Assembly: GCA_002070395.1 (NCBI GenBank)
Contig: MWDE01000002.1
Location: forward strand, 1 to 64,000
DNA: 64,000 nt
DNA from: Synergistetes bacterium ADurb.Bin155
GTDB taxonomy: Bacteria; Synergistota; Synergistia; Synergistales; Thermovirgaceae
Direction of reading: 5' to 3'
Under the pieces are notes generated by a model. It was given only the letters and a program-made list of their open reading frames with translations. It was not told the DNA's origin and ran no database searches. The translations under genes were made by a program, and so were the position numbers. Position 1 is the first letter of the stretch. Each line of letters starts with the position of its first letter. Below, one piece after another: positions 54,320 to 62,961 of this stretch.

Positions 54320-54823
54320 CTATCCCAGTAATATTCCCCAGTCATTCATCTTCTGGGCAAGGCTTTTCGAAGCGTAGGCCGGGCTGGTCGATGGAAGTGT
54401 CTGTCTGCGCAAGGCCCTTTTGTCGGCGTCCAGGTCTGGCAGGACGAAGCGTTCATATAGTTCCGCAGCCTTGCGGCCGTTGAAAAAGATCGCTGTGACC
54501 GTCGGATGGTCTTGAAAAAACCGTCCAAAGTTGTTTGGGATGACTCCGTCAGCGATGATCGCGCCGTCCATGCTTCCGGGCCTCTCGCAGTAGAGCAGGA
54601 CGTCCCACAAGGCGACCCTCGCGCCGCGGATCCTTTCAAGCCGGTCTTCATAAGGGAGTTCCGGTCCGGCTTTGAAGAGTCGGCCCATGATCGTCCAGAA
54701 AGTGTTCCTGGGGTGAGCGTAATATTGCCTCTCCTGGAGCGACCGTTTCCCCGGGAAACTGCCCAGGATGAGCAAAAGCGGTCCCGGCCCGGACACAAAG
54801 GGGAAACCTCTCTGTTCTGCCAA
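54320..54823 (-). CDS. DNA-deoxyinosine glycosylase (UDG family 6-like)
   Basis: A 167-aa member of the uracil-DNA glycosylase superfamily. The N-terminal LGSFPGKRSLQERQYYAHPRNTFW is the hallmark of the hypoxanthine-DNA glycosylase group and a C-terminal TLPSTSPAYAS holds the family's STSPA loop. It removes deaminated adenine from DNA. TTG 54823 is the likely start, with GGGAG 10 nt upstream. It stands alone and is convergent with panB. Confidence 0.85.
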   Translation of the reverse strand: MAEQRGFPFVSGPGPLLLILGSFPGKRSLQERQYYAHPRNTFWTIMGRLFKAGPELPYEDRLERIRGARVALWDVLLYCERPGSMDGAIIADGVIPNNFGRFFQDHPTVTAIFFNGRKAAELYERFVLPDLDADKRALRRQTLPSTSPAYASKSLAQKMNDWGILLG

Positions 54824-54909
54824 CGATCCATCACTCCCGTACCTTTATAATAAGGATGACGCAAGCAAAAGGCAAAGCATTTCAAATCTACTGAAGAGGG
54901 TACGATGCT

Positions 54910-55827
54910 TTGAGAGAATACTTCCGACTTGACCTTTTAGCCGTCCTCACGGCGGGCGTCCTCTGGGGCACCCTGAGCCCCGCTGGTAAACAGCTGAGCC
55001 TTTTGGGCGCCGATATGCTCACTGTGGCGGTCCTGAGGGCGGCTTTCATGGCCGGGGGAGTGGCTCTTTTCCTCCTGGCACGCATGCCGCACCGCTTTCG
55101 AATCGGAGGCCGCCAACTACTACAGGTCGCGATCCTTGCCGGACCCTGCATGGTGGGCATCTACGCCGGGTTCTTCTTCGCGCTTCATCACCTCTCGGTG
55201 CCGGTCACCATTGTCATTTTCTTCACCCATCCCCTGCTCACGACCATCGGTTCGCTGGTGATAACGAAGGATCTCCCCGATCGCCGCCAGGTCGCCGGGG
55301 CGTTGCTTACCTTCGTGGGTGTGGCGGTAGGGGTGCTTTCATCGGAGGGGTCCCTTTCGGGAGGGATAGACCCCGTTGGTATCGCCTGGTGTCTTTTCGC
55401 CGCCCTAGGCATGTCCTTGTATTCGCTTTTTGGAAGACTCTCAGCTCAGACTGGATTCATACCCCAAGCCACGCTGTTTTTCTATTTGCAGTTTTTCGGC
55501 CTGGGCTGGCTCTTCCTGCTCAAGACAATTACCGCCGGGTGGGGCGATCTTCCCTCGATCACCACGGCACAACTGTTATGGATCATGTACGTTGGGCTTG
55601 GTGGAGGCATGCTGGGTTACAGTATCTATTTTTACGGCCTCAGGACCTTGCCGGCGTCGACGGCCAGTATTGTCTCATCCATAGAGATAGTAACGGCTTT
55701 CACCCTTTCGGCCGTCCTGTTGGGTCAACCCCCGGCCTCCAGGGAGGTAGTGGGGGCGGTCCTCATCGTTCTGGCGATAGTCCTCGTGAGCCGAGGTGGC
55801 ACCGAACCCTTAAGAATAAAATCCTAA
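54910..55827 (+). CDS. EamA/DMT-superfamily metabolite exporter
   Basis: A 305-aa protein with ten predicted transmembrane helices in two EamA repeats. The first repeat has GVLWGTLSPAGKQLS and the second has SLYSLFGRLSAQTG; the C-terminal helix region reads LLGQPPASREVVGA. Substrate unknown; amino acids or other metabolites are typical. TTG 54910 with GAGGG upstream is the start. It is followed by mscL after 33 nt. Confidence 0.85.
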   Translation: MREYFRLDLLAVLTAGVLWGTLSPAGKQLSLLGADMLTVAVLRAAFMAGGVALFLLARMPHRFRIGGRQLLQVAILAGPCMVGIYAGFFFALHHLSVPVTIVIFFTHPLLTTIGSLVITKDLPDRRQVAGALLTFVGVAVGVLSSEGSLSGGIDPVGIAWCLFAALGMSLYSLFGRLSAQTGFIPQATLFFYLQFFGLGWLFLLKTITAGWGDLPSITTAQLLWIMYVGLGGGMLGYSIYFYGLRTLPASTASIVSSIEIVTAFTLSAVLLGQPPASREVVGAVLIVLAIVLVSRGGTEPLRIKS

Positions 55828-55860
55828 AAATCAGCAAATCTCGAGAGGAGGTTGGATCCC

Positions 55861-56310
55861 ATGTTCAAAGAGTTCAAGGAATTCGCGATGCGGGGGAACG
55901 TGGTGGACATGGCCGTGGGTATCATAATAGGCGGAGCCTTCGGCACGATCGTTATGAGCCTTGTCACCGATATACTCATGCCGCCCATAGGCCTTATCCT
56001 TGGCGGCGTCGACTTCACTGATCTATTCCTTACGCTTAAGGAAGGGGCCTCGCCTGGTCCCTACGCGACGCTGGCGAGCGCCCAGGAAGCCGGCGCGGTC
56101 ACCGTGGCCTACGGCCTCTTTTTGAACTCCGTGGTTAGTTTCCTCATCATCGCCCTATCGGTTTTTTTCGTCATTAAAGGGGTCAACGCGATGAAACGCC
56201 GGGAAGAAGAGCCTTCCCTGGAGCCGACCACGAAGGATTGCCCTTACTGTCTTTCCTCGGTGCCCCTCAAGGCGACCCGCTGTCCTTTCTGTACCTCCGA
56301 GCTCGCCTGA
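55861..56310 (+). CDS. mscL: Large-conductance mechanosensitive channel with C-terminal zinc ribbon
   Basis: Osmotic emergency channel, 149 aa. The N-terminal [16 protein letters not shown] and the first helix are diagnostic, with the second helix around [19 protein letters not shown]. Instead of the usual amphipathic C-terminal helix it ends in a Cys4 zinc-ribbon-like segment (CPYC and CPFC, 11 residues apart). GAGGAGG precedes ATG 55861 by 9 nt. Confidence 0.95.
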   Translation: MFKEFKEFAMRGNVVDMAVGIIIGGAFGTIVMSLVTDILMPPIGLILGGVDFTDLFLTLKEGASPGPYATLASAQEAGAVTVAYGLFLNSVVSFLIIALSVFFVIKGVNAMKRREEEPSLEPTTKDCPYCLSSVPLKATRCPFCTSELA

Positions 56311-56351
56311 GGGGCGCGTTGCTCGGCGGCAAGAAGGGGACAACCGAAGAT

Positions 56352-56384
56352 GAACAGGGGGGCGGTTCGACCGCCCCCCTGTTC
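56352..56384. repeat. 15-bp inverted repeat between convergent genes
   Basis: A perfect inverted repeat, 56352-56366 with 56370-56384 and a 3-nt loop. There is no T-run; it is probably a Rho-independent-like or transcript-protecting hairpin shared by mscL and the TRAP gene. Confidence 0.75.
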
Positions 56385-56401
56385 ATGTATTCTTCGTCTC
56401 T

Positions 56402-58366
56402 TCAGCTCGCCGTAACTGTTCTTCGGGCGTTGAGGATCTTCAGGGCGATCACCGACGCGCCGATGAAAAGGGCGGCCATCGCCTTTACGCGGTAATCGGG
56501 CAGGAAGGCGACGATGGCGGCGACAAAAAGGACCACCCTCACGGGGTAGCTCAGCCTTTCAAACATCCACCCCTGCAAAGCCGACGCCAGGCTGAAGATA
56601 CTGGCCAGGGAGGCCACGACAATGATGGCAAGGGGGACCCAGGAAAAATTCTCCAGGAGTATCACCGGGTTATAGATGAAAGAGTAGGGTATAAGGTAGG
56701 CAACGAGGGCTATCCTGGTCGCCATGAAACCCGTCTGGCTGGGGTTGCCTCCGGCTATCCCGGCGCCGGTGAACGAAGCGAGGCAGACCGGCGGGGTCAG
56801 GTCGGCCATGATGCCGAAGTAGAAGACGAAAAGATGGGCAGCCAGGGGCAGGACCCCCATCTTGACCAGCGCGGGGGCGATCATCGTGCTCGTCACGATG
56901 TAGTTAGCCGTCGTGGGCAGCCCCATCCCCAGCACCAGGCAGGCCACCATGGAAAGAAGCAGCGTCGGGAACAACAACCCCCTCGAGATGTCGATAATGT
57001 TGTTGGAGATCGTCAATCCCAACGCCGTAAGTGATGAGGTCCCCACGATGAAACCCACCAGCGCGCAGGCGAGGGCCACGCCAAGGGCGCACCGGGCCCC
57101 CTCTTCGAGGGCGTCGCAGATGTCCCTGATCCCCATCCGTGTGTGCTTGCGGAGGAGACTCACCCCCACGACGCTGACGATCCCCCAGAAAGCCGCCGCG
57201 AGGGGGGTATACCTGTTCAGGAGCATGCCGATAATGACCACCAGGGGAACCATGAGGTGGCCGTCCTTTTTCATGACCTGCTTCAGCGAGGGTAGGAGAT
57301 CCTTGGGCAGGCCCCTGAGGTCCCTCTGACGGGCTCTCAAGTGGACGGCGAAGTAGAGGGCGATGTAGTAGAGCAAGGCCGGTATCGCGGCCGCGGCGGC
57401 TATTCTCAGGTAAGAGATCCCCAGGAATTCGCTCATGATGAAAGCACCGGCTCCCATGATGGGTGGCATGAACTGGCCCCCGGTGGAGGCGCTGGCCTCA
57501 ACGGCACCGGCGAATTCAGGCTTGTAGCCCACTTTTTTCATGAGAGGAATAGTGAAGGCCCCAGTGGTGGCCACGTTGGCCACGGAGGAACCACTGATGG
57601 TCCCCAACAGGCCCGAGGCGACTATGGCGACCTTCGCGGGGCCGCCGGGTGAATGACCCGCCATGGCTAAGGCGAGTTCGTTGAAGAACCTGGCCCCCCC
57701 GCTCTTCCCAAGAAAGGCCCCAAAAAGGATGAACAAGAATACGAAAGTACTGGAGACCCCGAGGGCCACGCCGAAAATTCCCTCCTGGGTCAGGTACATG
57801 TGCTGGATGATCCGGTTGATCGAGTAACCCCTGTGCATGAACATGAAGGGCATGAAGCGGCCGAAGTAGCAGTAAAGGAGGAAAAAGACGCTCAGGAAGG
57901 GAAGCACCTTCCCGGCAACCCTTCTCCCGGCTTCCAGGACCATCACAAAGGTGAGTATGCCAAGCCAGACCTCGTGGGGTTGAACCTGGGCTCCCCTTCG
58001 GGCGATCTCGTTGAAGAAGAATATTATGTACCCCGTCCCCACACCGGCCACCGCCGCCAGGACCCAGTCAAACCAGGGGATCTTGGTCTTGTCCTCGCCC
58101 TCTCTGCCCGGGTAGAGCAGAAACACGGCCACGATGGCGAAGGTGAGGTGGACGGCGCGATGGATCGATGTGGGCAAAAGTCCGATCCCTGCGGTATAGA
58201 GGTGGAAAAGGGACATGGCGATCAACCAGGCGGACACGAACATCTTCGGGAAACCTACGGGCCGACGAAAGCGGCTCTCGATGTCGTACTTCTCGACTAT
58301 GCTCTGGAGGTCTTCCTCCTCGATCTGCTGCACTAGCGGTGTTTTGACGGTTTCGTCCTTACCCAT
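56402..58366 (-). CDS. TRAP transporter fused permease (4TM/12TM)
   Basis: A 654-aa fused DctQM-type permease of the TAXI-TRAP class with about 16-18 hydrophobic segments. Signature parts are GAFLGKSGGARFFNELALA, GTISGSSVANVATTGAFTIP, ASTGGQFMPPIMGAGAFIM and GMGLPTTANYIVTSTM. ATG 58366 is favoured; ATG 58378 is also possible and neither has a strong Shine-Dalgarno. It works with the TAXI binding protein encoded just upstream. Ligand likely a carboxylate or amino acid. Confidence 0.93.
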   Translation of the reverse strand: MGKDETVKTPLVQQIEEEDLQSIVEKYDIESRFRRPVGFPKMFVSAWLIAMSLFHLYTAGIGLLPTSIHRAVHLTFAIVAVFLLYPGREGEDKTKIPWFDWVLAAVAGVGTGYIIFFFNEIARRGAQVQPHEVWLGILTFVMVLEAGRRVAGKVLPFLSVFFLLYCYFGRFMPFMFMHRGYSINRIIQHMYLTQEGIFGVALGVSSTFVFLFILFGAFLGKSGGARFFNELALAMAGHSPGGPAKVAIVASGLLGTISGSSVANVATTGAFTIPLMKKVGYKPEFAGAVEASASTGGQFMPPIMGAGAFIMSEFLGISYLRIAAAAAIPALLYYIALYFAVHLRARQRDLRGLPKDLLPSLKQVMKKDGHLMVPLVVIIGMLLNRYTPLAAAFWGIVSVVGVSLLRKHTRMGIRDICDALEEGARCALGVALACALVGFIVGTSSLTALGLTISNNIIDISRGLLFPTLLLSMVACLVLGMGLPTTANYIVTSTMIAPALVKMGVLPLAAHLFVFYFGIMADLTPPVCLASFTGAGIAGGNPSQTGFMATRIALVAYLIPYSFIYNPVILLENFSWVPLAIIVVASLASIFSLASALQGWMFERLSYPVRVVLFVAAIVAFLPDYRVKAMAALFIGASVIALKILNARRTVTAS

Positions 58367-58447
58367 GTCAAACCCCATTCCCGAGAGGGCCCGGGCCGCC
58401 AATCGCTCCGACCCGGGCCCTGAAAGATTTTTTGATAATTGAGGACC

Positions 58448-59389
58448 TTACATTACCTCGTCGTAGTACCTCCTGGCTCCGTAGTGCATCGGGATCAGTA
58501 TGTACTGGATGTTTTCGGGTTTCATGGTCTCCATCATGGCACGAACGGCGAGAAGGTCATCCTTGTGCTCGAAGAGAGCCTTGGTCATCCGGTAGGCCAG
58601 GTCGCCATCGACATCCTTGTTGATGGCCAGGATATTCCAGCTGGCGTAGGTCTTGACCTCGTTGGGCTGGTTTGAGTAGAAATTGGCTGGGATGGTGAAG
58701 GGCACCCAGTAGGGGGTCTCGGCAATGACCTTGTCCCGGATGTTGTCGGGGACATCGATGAATTCCACTACGCCCAGGGTGGCGGCCTCGACCACGCCGG
58801 CCATCCCGAGGGAACCCACCATCACTGCTGCGTCGATCCGCTTATCGCTGAAGGCGGTCGCCGTATCGCCTACGCCGAGGTTCTCGGCCTGGATATCCTT
58901 GTCAGGGTCGATCCCCGCCAGCCTGAGCAGTTGACGGGCCGTGACTTCGGTTCCGCTAGCGACGGCCCCGATGGAGATCCTTTTGCCCTTGAAGTCGTGC
59001 AGGGTCTTGATGCCGCTTCCCTTGGCTATCATCAGTTGGGTCGGCTCGGGATAAAGGGGAACAAGGGCCCTGATGTAGTCCTGGGGGTTGCCCTCGAATT
59101 TATCCTTCCCCAGGTAGGCGTAGTAATAAAGGCCGTCCATGAAGCCTGTCTCGGCCTCGCCACTGCCCATCAGCTGGATGTTGTTGACGGTGCCGCCGGT
59201 GGACTGGGCGCTGGCCTTGATGCCCTCGATATTATCATTCCAGATCTTGGCCATCGCCGCGCCGAGAGGATAGTAAGCACCTCCCGTGCTTCCCGTGGCG
59301 ATGTTGATGAACGTCACGGCCGAAGCGGCTCCCGCCACAAGGCCCGCCATCACCATCGCAAGGACAAGGATCCTCAAACCTCTTCTCAT
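58448..59389 (-). CDS. TAXI-family TRAP substrate-binding protein
   Basis: A 313-aa periplasmic binding protein with a signal peptide (residues 1-24). The family signature is INIATGSTGGAYYPLGAAMA. Other blocks: AQSTGGTVNNIQLM and KRISIGAVASGTEVTA. GGAGG precedes ATG 59389 by 10 nt. It pairs with the fused permease that follows; no regulator is adjacent. Confidence 0.94.
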   Translation of the reverse strand: MRRGLRILVLAMVMAGLVAGAASAVTFINIATGSTGGAYYPLGAAMAKIWNDNIEGIKASAQSTGGTVNNIQLMGSGEAETGFMDGLYYYAYLGKDKFEGNPQDYIRALVPLYPEPTQLMIAKGSGIKTLHDFKGKRISIGAVASGTEVTARQLLRLAGIDPDKDIQAENLGVGDTATAFSDKRIDAAVMVGSLGMAGVVEAATLGVVEFIDVPDNIRDKVIAETPYWVPFTIPANFYSNQPNEVKTYASWNILAINKDVDGDLAYRMTKALFEHKDDLLAVRAMMETMKPENIQYILIPMHYGARRYYDEVM

Positions 59390-59532
59390 TTCCGAGAAAC
59401 CTCCTTAAGGAAAGTCACCTCGTGAGGAAAGGTGCAGATAATATATACCTTATAAACAGGTTCCCTGTCAAAGGATCACATAGCCTTCGAGCAGGGCTCG
59501 GGTCCGGGGTGTTGGGGAAAGACCGATCACGG

Positions 59533-60693
59533 TCACTGGGTATCGCTTTCGGGCGGTATGGAGGTGCTGAACAGTTGGTGTACCCTTGGGGCGAGGAGGA
59601 TTATAGAGCCGCAGATCAACCTGAAGGCCCAGGCGAAGTTAAAATACCGCGCGATGAAGCCCGTCAACACGGGGGAGACGAAGTAGCACCCGGCCATTAA
59701 AAACCACACCAGGGAGGTAGCCTTCGGCCGAAGCCTTGCGGGGACCATGTCTCCGATGAGGGCGAGGTGTAGGGGGAAGCCGTACCCCATTCCGATGCCG
59801 TAGACCACTCCCCCGAAGATCATCCAGGCGTTACTGTTCACAAAAGTAACGGCTACCAACGCGAAGGCGGTCACCGAAAAGCTGAGAGCCGCTAACCTGT
59901 TCCGCGGAAGGCGGTCCATGAGCCTGAAGCCGAAAAGCCTTATCAAGAGTCCCGTCAGGGCCTGGGAGGAGATGAACGACGAGGCGAGCAAACTTCTCTC
60001 CATGGCCAGTCCCGCCAGGGAGACTATGGCGGCGTCGGTCATGGCGAAGAGGATAACCGAAGCAAGGAGGGTCCTGAACTCCTTCCCCTTTAGCACCTCT
60101 GAATAGGTCCCCCAGTAGACATTCCCCAGGCTAGGATCCTCTTTCCTAGGTATGGTGAGGGTGACGGCCAGGCAGAGGATGGCGGGAAGGATAGGTGACC
60201 AGATGTAGAAATTTTTGTGGCCGTTCCTCAAAAGCCACTCGGCGATGGGAAGCAACGCTATCAGGGGGGCTATGGTGCCGGCGCTGGCAAGGGTGAAGGA
60301 AGAGCCCCGGACCTTTTCAGGAACGGTCAGGACCTGGTAAGTGGTCAGACCGACCAGAAAAAGGCTTGAAGAAAAACCCGTGAGGGCTCTGAAGACCAGT
60401 ATCAGGGGGACCGAAGATCCAGCCAAGGCGACCCCCGTCCCGCTGGCGAGGCAAAGGAGCGAGGCCGCTAGCATCACCCTCCTGAAGGAAAACCTCTCGA
60501 TGACGAGGCTGGCAAGAGGTCGGGTGACCGCCGAGGCGGCGAAATAGATCCCCAATATCCACCCGAGGGTTCCGGGATCGGTGACCCCCATATTCTGCAG
60601 GTACAAGGCAAGGAGGAAATAAAGATCGCCAAAAGCCATTATGGCGAAGTTGCCTGTAAGGAATCGACCGGTGAGGACACTGGTAGAATTCAT
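59533..60693 (-). CDS. Major facilitator superfamily transporter
   Basis: A 386-aa protein with about 12 transmembrane helices. The A-like motif between helices 2 and 3 is recognisable as AVTRPLASLVIERFSFRR. ATG 60693 was preferred over an upstream start at 60765 because AAGGTG lies in front and the extra 24 residues look non-homologous. Substrate unknown. It lies 68 nt after the radical SAM gene, same strand, so the two may be co-transcribed. Confidence 0.85.
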   Translation of the reverse strand: MNSTSVLTGRFLTGNFAIMAFGDLYFLLALYLQNMGVTDPGTLGWILGIYFAASAVTRPLASLVIERFSFRRVMLAASLLCLASGTGVALAGSSVPLILVFRALTGFSSSLFLVGLTTYQVLTVPEKVRGSSFTLASAGTIAPLIALLPIAEWLLRNGHKNFYIWSPILPAILCLAVTLTIPRKEDPSLGNVYWGTYSEVLKGKEFRTLLASVILFAMTDAAIVSLAGLAMERSLLASSFISSQALTGLLIRLFGFRLMDRLPRNRLAALSFSVTAFALVAVTFVNSNAWMIFGGVVYGIGMGYGFPLHLALIGDMVPARLRPKATSLVWFLMAGCYFVSPVLTGFIARYFNFAWAFRLICGSIILLAPRVHQLFSTSIPPESDTQ

Positions 60694-60761
60694 GGAAGAG
60701 ACACCTTCTTCGCATCCAAACACGGACCTCATGCAGTGTAGCACGAGAGATCGCTGAGATG

Positions 60762-62036
60762 TCAACCAGGGTAATTGGCCAGGTCCTTGAGGTGCTGTAG
60801 CTCCTCCGCTGTTATCTCGCCCGACACGAAGGGCGAGTAGACGGTGTTGTTCTGCAGGAGGGGTTCGTGCTGCACTTCAGGGTGCCTGCAAAGGACCTCC
60901 CTGAAAAGGGGTGTGCCGGGGATCGGTGAATATTGAGCGAGTTTCGCCTTCGCCCCGAGGGATCGGACGAAACGGATGGTCTCGGCGATGTCGGAGGCTT
61001 TCTGTCCTGGAAGGCCTACCAACACGTAGGTCTCGACCTGGTCTGGCCGGTAACCCGCTCCCAGGAGGCGGGAAACGGCCGCCCTGTATTCCTCGGAAGT
61101 AGCCTTGATCCCCCCTGCCTCGAGGTTGATCTCATCGATGCCTTCAAGGCTGAGGCGGATAGTCTTGAAACCCGCCCGGTGCAACATTGAAGCACAATCA
61201 CGATCGATCTCGCGTACGTGGAGCCCGTTAGGCGCGTGAAGTCTCAAGCCGGGGTGACGATCGATGATCCCTTGACAGAGAGGGTAGAAGTGATCCTCCT
61301 TCGCCGCTAGGAGGGCATCGTCATAAAAAGCAAGGTCTTCCGCCCCGAGGTCGACCTGGAGGTCAACTTCGGCCACCAACCGGCCCAGGTCCCTTCGCCT
61401 GAACTCCGGCCATAGGAGAGAAGAGGCGCAGTAGGTACACCTCCTGGGGCAACCGGTGGACGAGAGGGCCACTCCGAAGGTCAACCTCCCGTAAAGGTCC
61501 ATCGCTGGTGTGGCAGAAGGGAGTGGCAAGGGCACCGTTTGGACCTCGTCCGCCCCGGAGAGGGAGGCGTGCTCTGGACATAGGACGGGATAAATCCCGC
61601 CGAGGATCACCGGGACCCCCGGCAACAAATCCTTGAGTTGCTCGATGCACCAGAACACTCCCTTGTACCAGTAAGTCATGACCGATGTGACAAGGATGAG
61701 GTCGGGCCGCGGCAGGGAGCGAACCCTTGAAGCGAGCCCTTCAACATCAAGGCCGTAATGCCAGAAACGGCGGGGGATCTGCCGGTAGGCCTCGGGCTTA
61801 GGGATCTCCCTCCTGGCGGTGACCCTTCGACCGTACTTTTTATCGGAAGCGGCGGAATCACGGATGCAGTCGATGAGATAAACCTCGTTGCCCCTTTTCC
61901 GCAGGAGACCAAGGAGAAAAAGCAGCCCCAATGGTTTAGCCCAAAGGTCGAAGAAAGAGAAGTCCATCACCGGGGGGTTTACGCCCAGAACCCTGCAACC
62001 CTCCAAGGAATCCAGGAACCTGGACAGGTCGCTCAT
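60762..62036 (-). CDS. B12-binding-type radical SAM protein
   Basis: A 424-aa radical SAM enzyme. An N-terminal cobalamin-binding-like Rossmann domain (about residues 10-170) lacks a clear DxHxxG motif. The cluster motif STGCPRRCTYCASS follows, with the elp3-like core and a glycine-rich LVGLPGQKASD. The function is unknown. Members methylate or rearrange unactivated carbons in various pathways. The MFS gene downstream may export or import a related compound. Confidence 0.82.
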   Translation of the reverse strand: MSDLSRFLDSLEGCRVLGVNPPVMDFSFFDLWAKPLGLLFLLGLLRKRGNEVYLIDCIRDSAASDKKYGRRVTARREIPKPEAYRQIPRRFWHYGLDVEGLASRVRSLPRPDLILVTSVMTYWYKGVFWCIEQLKDLLPGVPVILGGIYPVLCPEHASLSGADEVQTVPLPLPSATPAMDLYGRLTFGVALSSTGCPRRCTYCASSLLWPEFRRRDLGRLVAEVDLQVDLGAEDLAFYDDALLAAKEDHFYPLCQGIIDRHPGLRLHAPNGLHVREIDRDCASMLHRAGFKTIRLSLEGIDEINLEAGGIKATSEEYRAAVSRLLGAGYRPDQVETYVLVGLPGQKASDIAETIRFVRSLGAKAKLAQYSPIPGTPLFREVLCRHPEVQHEPLLQNNTVYSPFVSGEITAEELQHLKDLANYPG

Positions 62037-62300
62037 TGGAGCTGTTCCTCATCAATGATACCGGGCAACCCACGGGGCTCCGGATCCCAAACTCTCGATG
62101 CCATGATCTCCGCCATAACTTCCAATTCCTTCCCCTTTGATCTCCCGGGATCGGGAATAACTTGCCCTTTGGTGTCCATTATATTTCAGATAGATCATAG
62201 TAAATCGAGAGCCCTGCCGAAGAAGACCCCCCCATGGGCCGGCCCTTGAAGTAGAATAACAGAAAGATCCGAAAACCATGGCGGTTGGGAGGTGGCAGGG
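62037..62300. other. Divergent intergenic region
   Basis: About 264 nt between the radical SAM gene and the DUF4412-like gene. It is AT-rich around 62176-62212. I see no clear promoter pair or repeat. Confidence 0.3.
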
Positions 62301-62876
62301 GTGAATTGGAAAAGACTGGTCCTTCCGGTTGCTGTTTTATCAATATTGATTTTCTCCGGCTCAGCTTTTGCCGCGGAGTTCAAGGCAGACATGGCCGTGG
62401 AAACCGGGGGTGAGACCATCACGAGCAAGGTTTACGTCAGCGGCAGCCTCATGCGGCATGAGACGAAGATTCCCGGCGGCGGGGTGAATATCAGTATCTT
62501 TGATGGGGCCAGGGGGGTAATGTATGTCCTTATGCCCGAAGAAAAAATGTTCATGGAATTTCCCAACGACCAGATCGTCCTAGGTGACGAGGATATTGAA
62601 AAGAAGCTTTCCGGCGAGGCGGACCTGAAAAAGTTAGGAACGGAGACCATCGATGGTTACCAGTGCGACAAGTATGAGGTGATCTACAAGGATCCCGACA
62701 TGAGGGACATGGACAGTTCCGTGGTCTGGGTAGCCCGGAAGCTTAATTTCCCGATCAAGGGAGTCTCCGAGGGGAAAGACGGCACGGTCATCGTGACCTA
62801 TAAAAACATCGAGGAAGAGGCCATCGACCGGTCCCTGTTCGAAATACCCAAGGATTATAATAAATTCTCTTTCTAG
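62301..62876 (+). CDS. Secreted LolA/DUF4412-like protein
   Basis: A 191-aa exported protein with a signal peptide (WKRLVLPVAVLSILIFSGSAFA). The mature beta-rich domain resembles the DUF4412/LolA-like fold: KVYVSGSLMRHET, MYVLMPEEKMFMEFP and a conserved GTETIDGYQCDKYEV. A likely periplasmic lipid- or ligand-binding role. GTG 62301 was chosen over GTG 62292 because GGAGG lies 8 nt upstream. Monocistronic; a hairpin at 62882-62914 may follow. Confidence 0.75.
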   Translation: MNWKRLVLPVAVLSILIFSGSAFAAEFKADMAVETGGETITSKVYVSGSLMRHETKIPGGGVNISIFDGARGVMYVLMPEEKMFMEFPNDQIVLGDEDIEKKLSGEADLKKLGTETIDGYQCDKYEVIYKDPDMRDMDSSVVWVARKLNFPIKGVSEGKDGTVIVTYKNIEEEAIDRSLFEIPKDYNKFSF

Positions 62877-62881
62877 AGCTA

Positions 62882-62914
62882 TGAAGGACGCCCGTCGTTT
62901 GGCCGGGCGCCCTT
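62882..62914 (+). terminator. Hairpin after the DUF4412-like gene
   Basis: A long imperfect stem (about 62882-62894 with 62903-62915) with a mismatched A/C; no T-run. Terminator function is tentative. Confidence 0.35.
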
Positions 62915-62961
62915 CAGTCCGCACCCGGTCGTCCCGATACCCGTCGCCCTATGTTCAACGG

